Below are positions 60,174 through 64,000 of a DNA stretch of 64,000 bases, one piece after another. Where the stretch lies: positions 45,446,001 to 45,510,000 of the forward strand of contig CM075101.1 in NCBI GenBank assembly GCA_037576195.1. Direction: 5' to 3'. The notes below the pieces were generated by a model that saw only the letters and a program-made list of their open reading frames with translations, did no database searches and had not been told where the DNA came from. The first letter of the stretch is position 1, and each line of letters opens with the position of its first letter. A program made the translations under genes and the position numbers. Source of the stretch: Phytoseiulus persimilis. Lineage: Eukaryota > Arthropoda > Arachnida > Mesostigmata > Phytoseiidae.

Positions 60174-60647
60174 ATGAAGTTCCAAGTGAGTAGGCTCAGG
60201 ACCTGGACCCTCAGTCCCACGAGCTTTGGGAGTTTCGCCTCCGGTGCGCAGCGGCAAACTTCGAGTTCCGTTCGTTGAGCGCCACTGTGCAGTGATTGTT
60301 CTGTTCATCGGTCGGATTATCGAAACCTTTCGAATCGGCTTCGTGCGGGTCTGCGAAGCTTGGCTTCCTTGACAGTGTCCGCGTATTTCATTCCAGTTGA
60401 TTGGTTTCAGATGGTCACCGTGGTGGTAGTGCTGCTGGTTCTGTGTGTTCAGATGTCTCAGTCCTCGATAGTCGAGAAGACCCTGCTGAGAGGCGGAGCC
60501 GCGTGGGGCATTGTCGGCATGGGAGCTGCAGCTCCTTTCGTGGTGCCGATCGCCGTGGCTCAACAGTTGTACCAAGGAGGGGCGAATGCGCGGTTCTTCC
60601 GTGTCGTGCAGCGACCAGTGACCGCCACTCGTCAAATTGCTCTCTGA
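60174..60647 (+). CDS. Small putative secreted protein, unknown function
   Basis: Two exons: 60174-60185 (only MKFQ) and 60411-60647, joined in phase 0 by a 225-bp intron (CAA|GTGAGT ... TTTCAG|ATG); product 82 aa. A cleavable signal peptide is clear (MVTVVVVLLVLCVQMSQSS after MKFQ). The mature part of about 60 residues begins SIVEKTLLRGGAAWG and contains a Gly/Ala-rich hydrophobic stretch (GIVGMGAAAPFVVPIAVAQQ), then a basic Arg-containing tail (NARFFRVVQRPVTATRQIAL). There are no cysteines after the signal peptide, so it is not a defensin-like peptide. The strong TATA promoter and tiny first exon are typical of arthropod genes for abundant secreted products (cuticle, gland or gut), but that is inference. 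If the second ATG is used, it would still have a signal peptide. I do not recognise the family. Confidence 0.72.
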
Positions 60648-62786
60648 GAGAGGCCAACTCGTCGAGTGCAGAGTGGGAGATTCCCGAGCAGGACCTTCTG
60701 TAGCACAATGATCTCGCGAAAACGGAGAGGATTCGTCCCGAAAATATTTCCTTAGATTTGTGTGGATCTTATAGTGTCGCCGTCTGCGTGTGTGCATGTT
60801 TGCGTGTTTTTGTACATATCACAGTTCCAATAATTTGTTCGATGCTTGTTGTGTGTGCCCTGTCCGCGAGTGCACGTGTGATTATTACCTGGCGCTGTTG
60901 GTGTTCGCGTAATAAAAAAGTTGGAAACGAGATGAGCAATCGTTCCTTAAAACAGTTCAATAGCACTGAGGAACTCCGCTGTGCGGAAGCTGCGGTGAGC
61001 CTCACCAACCGGATGTCACCGGAGATCAATGGGAGGAGTCGGAGGACCAGCAGTCAATTTGGAGACATTAGGTCATTCGCATGATTCGTGCTGAAGACTG
61101 GACCAAAGATCAACGCGAGCTATGTCCGCGCTCGATCCTACATCGGTTCAACGCCCCGTGCGGAGGCACGTAGTCTGGAACATGCGGAAGCACAATCCGA
61201 TTGGCAAGCTTCTCTGTACTCATGTTATTCCTATGAACATACAGTGGTGAGAAAAAGGGGAGGGTGATCGTCCCGGGCGTCAGTATTGTGAGGGCGGTTG
61301 AGAACTGCACCGGAATTCGTCTGGCGCCACCACGCTCTATTTCCTATTCCGCATAGTTCTCCGAAGCGCACTCGAATTGATCTTAGTTTTGAAGAATTGC
61401 TTTCCCAGTTATCGAACCAGATTCTCTCCGTTTCAGAGCCATGCGCCTCAGGGGTAACTTCTTCAAATCTGCCTTGTCTGAAAGCGCGGCTCGCCACGTG
61501 TTTGTTCCGCTTAGGTGAACAGGACCGCAGTTTGTTTAGTATCGGAGCGTCCAGTAAAATCTGGAAGCCCTCGCTTGAGCCGGGCCCAAAGGAAACGGTT
61601 TCGGCACTTTGGTTGGATCAAGGCGAAATCGGAAACGAATTCAGAGCCTTTGGTAACTCATGGCCAAAGTGACGATAAAATTTCCACGACGACGAGCCTT
61701 CCAAAACAATCGATTCCCTCCGGAGACCGAGTTCACCGATCTGCGAAGGCCTCCGTGGGATCTGGTCGAAACAAAACAGCTCGGCGGTTCGCATCTGGAG
61801 ATTGCATCGAATGCACCCCCAGCTCCAGAGAGCTCCGGAGATGAACGATTGAGCAGCTCGAAGGCTTACACAACGACGCGAGAAGCTTCGTGGAAGATGA
61901 GGGCGCTCGATTGGGCAGCCGGAGAACGAAACTTGGGGGATTCACAGAAATCGGAGGATTTTCTCATCGTTGATGCTTGAGTTCAGTGGCATTCGTCCAT
62001 CATTCGCGGATAGGGTGTCAACGCATCGCCATTGGACGCACAGAAACCGAGGTTAAGGGTCGAGTTTCCCCAGAGCTAGAAGCCCAGGAAACTTGGAATC
62101 CTCGCTCAATCATCCTTCAACCATAATTTGAGCAACTTCTCTCCTTCCACAATGAACACACGCGAGCTGATGACTCGATCCACTGCAGTCATTGCTGTTG
62201 ATTACAGCGGTGTTGAACATGATGGTACGAAAGGTTCATCGTCGGATCAATCTGAATTAGGAAGGATTGTCCTCATGGGATCGGATCATGAATTTCCAGC
62301 CTCCTGTGCGTTTCTCCGCTTGCTCATTGGTTGCGTTCTTTTGCTGATTCCGAATGTTGATGGCCCGAAGAAGAAGCTCCTCTTGCTGGGTCTCGCGGGC
62401 TCGTCGCGACTGCACACGGTGAGTATTTTGCGGAGCCCCGCGAATTCTGAAGGGAGGTCTCAACAGATACAGTGAGAGCCGCATGACTATGAAATGATCC
62501 GCGGGCTCTTAATGAAGAGTCGACCTTGGCCGTTCCACTGGTTAATAAAAGCATGGGAACCATATTTTCCAGCGAAAAGCTTTAGCATCTTCGCGAATCA
62601 TCCGGTTCGTGCTCTTCGATCGGAAGCGATGTAACCATAATCGTGTTGTAGATCGTCCCAGATTCGGCGCTGGCGCATCTTAGGCAGATTAGACAGCGAC
62701 AGGTGTTTCAAGATTACAATAAATGACGGTCGCCGGAGCGAAGATCCGCTCGTCGCTTGTTTCGATGAAAGTTCAATGAAACTCAC
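60648..62786. other. Stretch between the secreted-protein gene and the 63-kb gene
   Basis: About 2.1 kb. The first 0.3 kb is probably 3' UTR (TG-rich, poly(A) signal at 60911). Then no recognisable gene; plus-strand frames at 61298-61980 and 62128-62475 lack domain signatures. The end next to 62786 may be 3' UTR of the minus-strand gene. Confidence 0.4.
60911..60916 (+). promoter_or_regulatory. Poly(A) signal AATAAA of the small secreted-protein gene
   Basis: AATAAAAAAG about 265 bp past the stop codon on the same strand, preceded by GT-rich sequence. Confidence 0.45.
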
Positions 62787-63863
62787 CTAGCTTCGGAACT
62801 CTAGATGAAAATCGAGATCCACATCGCACAGAGCAGCTCGAAACACCCACAGCTCGCATTCACGGGAAGATATTTCGAAAACCTATGTCTTTCCCGACGG
62901 AAAAGCTTCCCCTGATGCAATGATATCGGATCTTTCGGTATCTATATTTCGCGATTCAAATTCTTCTCAAGCGAGTGGCTCGACCCAGGAAATAACGACG
63001 TCGCGGGTCGACGTCGAGAGAAATCCGGATCGGGCGCTAACTCGAAAGCTCGATCTGTTCCCCAAAGTCCTCGGCCCTGTGTAGGAGGTACTTGGTCCCG
63101 GAAAAAAAATGCGCTCAACTCTAGCAGGAGCCTCTACCGGATCTAGCAGGACGAATGGATGTTCATACAACTTGTTTTATTGGCTGTGACGAACCTGTTC
63201 TTTGCCGGCTCTGTCCTCGTTTGCGCCGGAGGAGAGCGAAGCTAGTCAACTCAAGAATTCACAAATTCTTCTTAGCCTGCAATCGATGAGTCATGTATCG
63301 TTACTTATGCCTTGAGACGGTTGTTCATGCAATACTTTCAGCGCTGTATAATGAGAGAGATTCAGTGAGAACCTCGCATAAGAGAGGAGCTTGCTGAAAC
63401 TTACTTCGATCAGAGCCATCAGATTGGCCCACTTCCGGTCGTTCTCCACGTCACGGAGTGGAATCTTTTTCTGCACCACTGCTTTTACCTGCTACGAGCA
63501 AAATAATCGCTGAAGAGCTCAGGTCAAATGAACCCAATGCCAAGAATGGGCAAGCATTCCGCCTCCGCGCCCCATCGCGCCGCGAGATCAACTCAACGAT
63601 CAGCAAGCACTGACCTGTTTTTTGAGAAGTGCAACCTGAATCCGAGACATCGTGGTGGTTTTCGGTACCGACGACACCGCTAAATTAGGATCAAGGTTGG
63701 GCTCTTGTCTTTGGAGAACTTCTCGTTTCGATGTGTCTCCCTCACACCTTGGGTCTCCAGCGAATTTCTTCGAAAGATCCAATCGGGTCTTCGAGCCGGC
63801 CAACGACGACGTCGGCGCATTCCGCGTCAACGTGCTTGCCGATGTGGAACGTTGCAATTTCAT
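62787..63863 (-). CDS. Probable small protein of unknown function (3 exons)
   Basis: Gene model from frame and splice sites: 63863-63615, 63488-63405, 62882-62787. All junctions are phase 0 (CAG|GTCAGT, GCAG|GTA, GAA|GTAAGT, ATAG|GTT), giving 142 aa. The N-terminal half is Ser/Thr/Lys-rich and looks disordered (KLQRSTSASTLTRNAPTSS). The second part is likely helical (MSRIQVALLKKQ then VKAVVQKKIPLRDVENDRKW, then ANLMALIE), and it ends ISSRECELWVFRAALCDVDL before a TAG. The start ATG at 63863 lies directly after GATTCCAG, a good 3' splice site, so a 5' UTR intron may end at the start codon. The TAG at 62789-62787 is directly followed by GTGAGT, so an alternative reading would splice just before it and continue. 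I recognise no family. The middle exon, with its conserved-looking composition, is the most convincing part. Confidence 0.45.
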
Positions 63864-64000
63864 CTGGAATCGGTGTTGTCTCATTAGGAAACAGAACAGG
63901 AAATTTCGAGAAGGTCGCACGGCTCGCTCCCGAATGTTCGACCGCGGCTCGCCGCGCCTTTCACGTGCCTGGGGTGTTTTATGACGGGCAGCCGGGGCCC
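63864..64000. other. Right edge of window
   Basis: Short stretch upstream of the 63-kb gene; possible 5' UTR intron of that gene. No other signal seen. Confidence 0.35.

Noticed and set aside
1..64000. CRISPR arrays, bacterial operons, rRNA and tRNA genes
   Set aside because: None seen; the genes are eukaryotic and spliced, and the repeats are transposon-like or simple.

Overview
This is a window of an animal nuclear genome. It holds spliced genes with GT-AG introns, no operons or Shine-Dalgarno sites, AATAAA poly(A) signals, one clear TATA promoter, transposon debris and foldback-type repeats. The products I can recognise are ordinary metazoan housekeeping or signalling proteins: LYAR, glycine N-methyltransferase, PIGO, CCDC22, an ATF3/JDP2/Fos-type bZIP, an ELOVL elongase and an MFS sugar transporter. 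Base composition near 50% GC, mostly short introns (about 100-260 nt) and very intron-poor PIGO and CCDC22 genes suggest a compact arthropod genome. My best guess is an acarine, possibly a phytoseiid mite. That is inference; no search was possible.

Layout. 1-546: 5' coding exon of a minus-strand sugar transporter that runs off the left edge. 0.55-8.5 kb: no gene I can support. 8.5-22.1 kb: the gene-dense core. It holds LYAR (+, 5 coding exons), GNMT (+, 6 exons), PIGO (-, 2 exons), CCDC22 (+, single exon, head-to-head with PIGO across about 0.56 kb) and the 3' part of a bZIP factor (-), which is convergent with CCDC22. 22-52 kb: about 30 kb with no confident gene, containing a 612-bp foldback element with a 10-bp target duplication (37.6-38.2 kb), a decayed Tc1-like transposase (49.8-50.5 kb) and microsatellites. 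52.6-54.6 kb: an ELOVL elongase (-). 57.1-57.9 kb: a second large palindromic repeat. 60.1-60.7 kb: a TATA-driven gene for a small putative secreted protein. 62.8-63.9 kb: a probable small minus-strand gene of unknown function.

The genes do not form one pathway. PIGO (GPI-anchor assembly in the ER) and CCDC22 (Commander/CCC endosomal recycling) probably share a bidirectional promoter. GNMT uses S-adenosylmethionine, LYAR is nucleolar, ELOVL extends fatty acids in the ER, and the bZIP gene may own much of the gene-poor DNA upstream of it.

I found no clearly new biological system. The best leads are the foldback element built from a 12-bp palindrome, the second palindrome with two diverged arms, the elongase whose first catalytic-box histidine is asparagine, and two small genes of unknown function.
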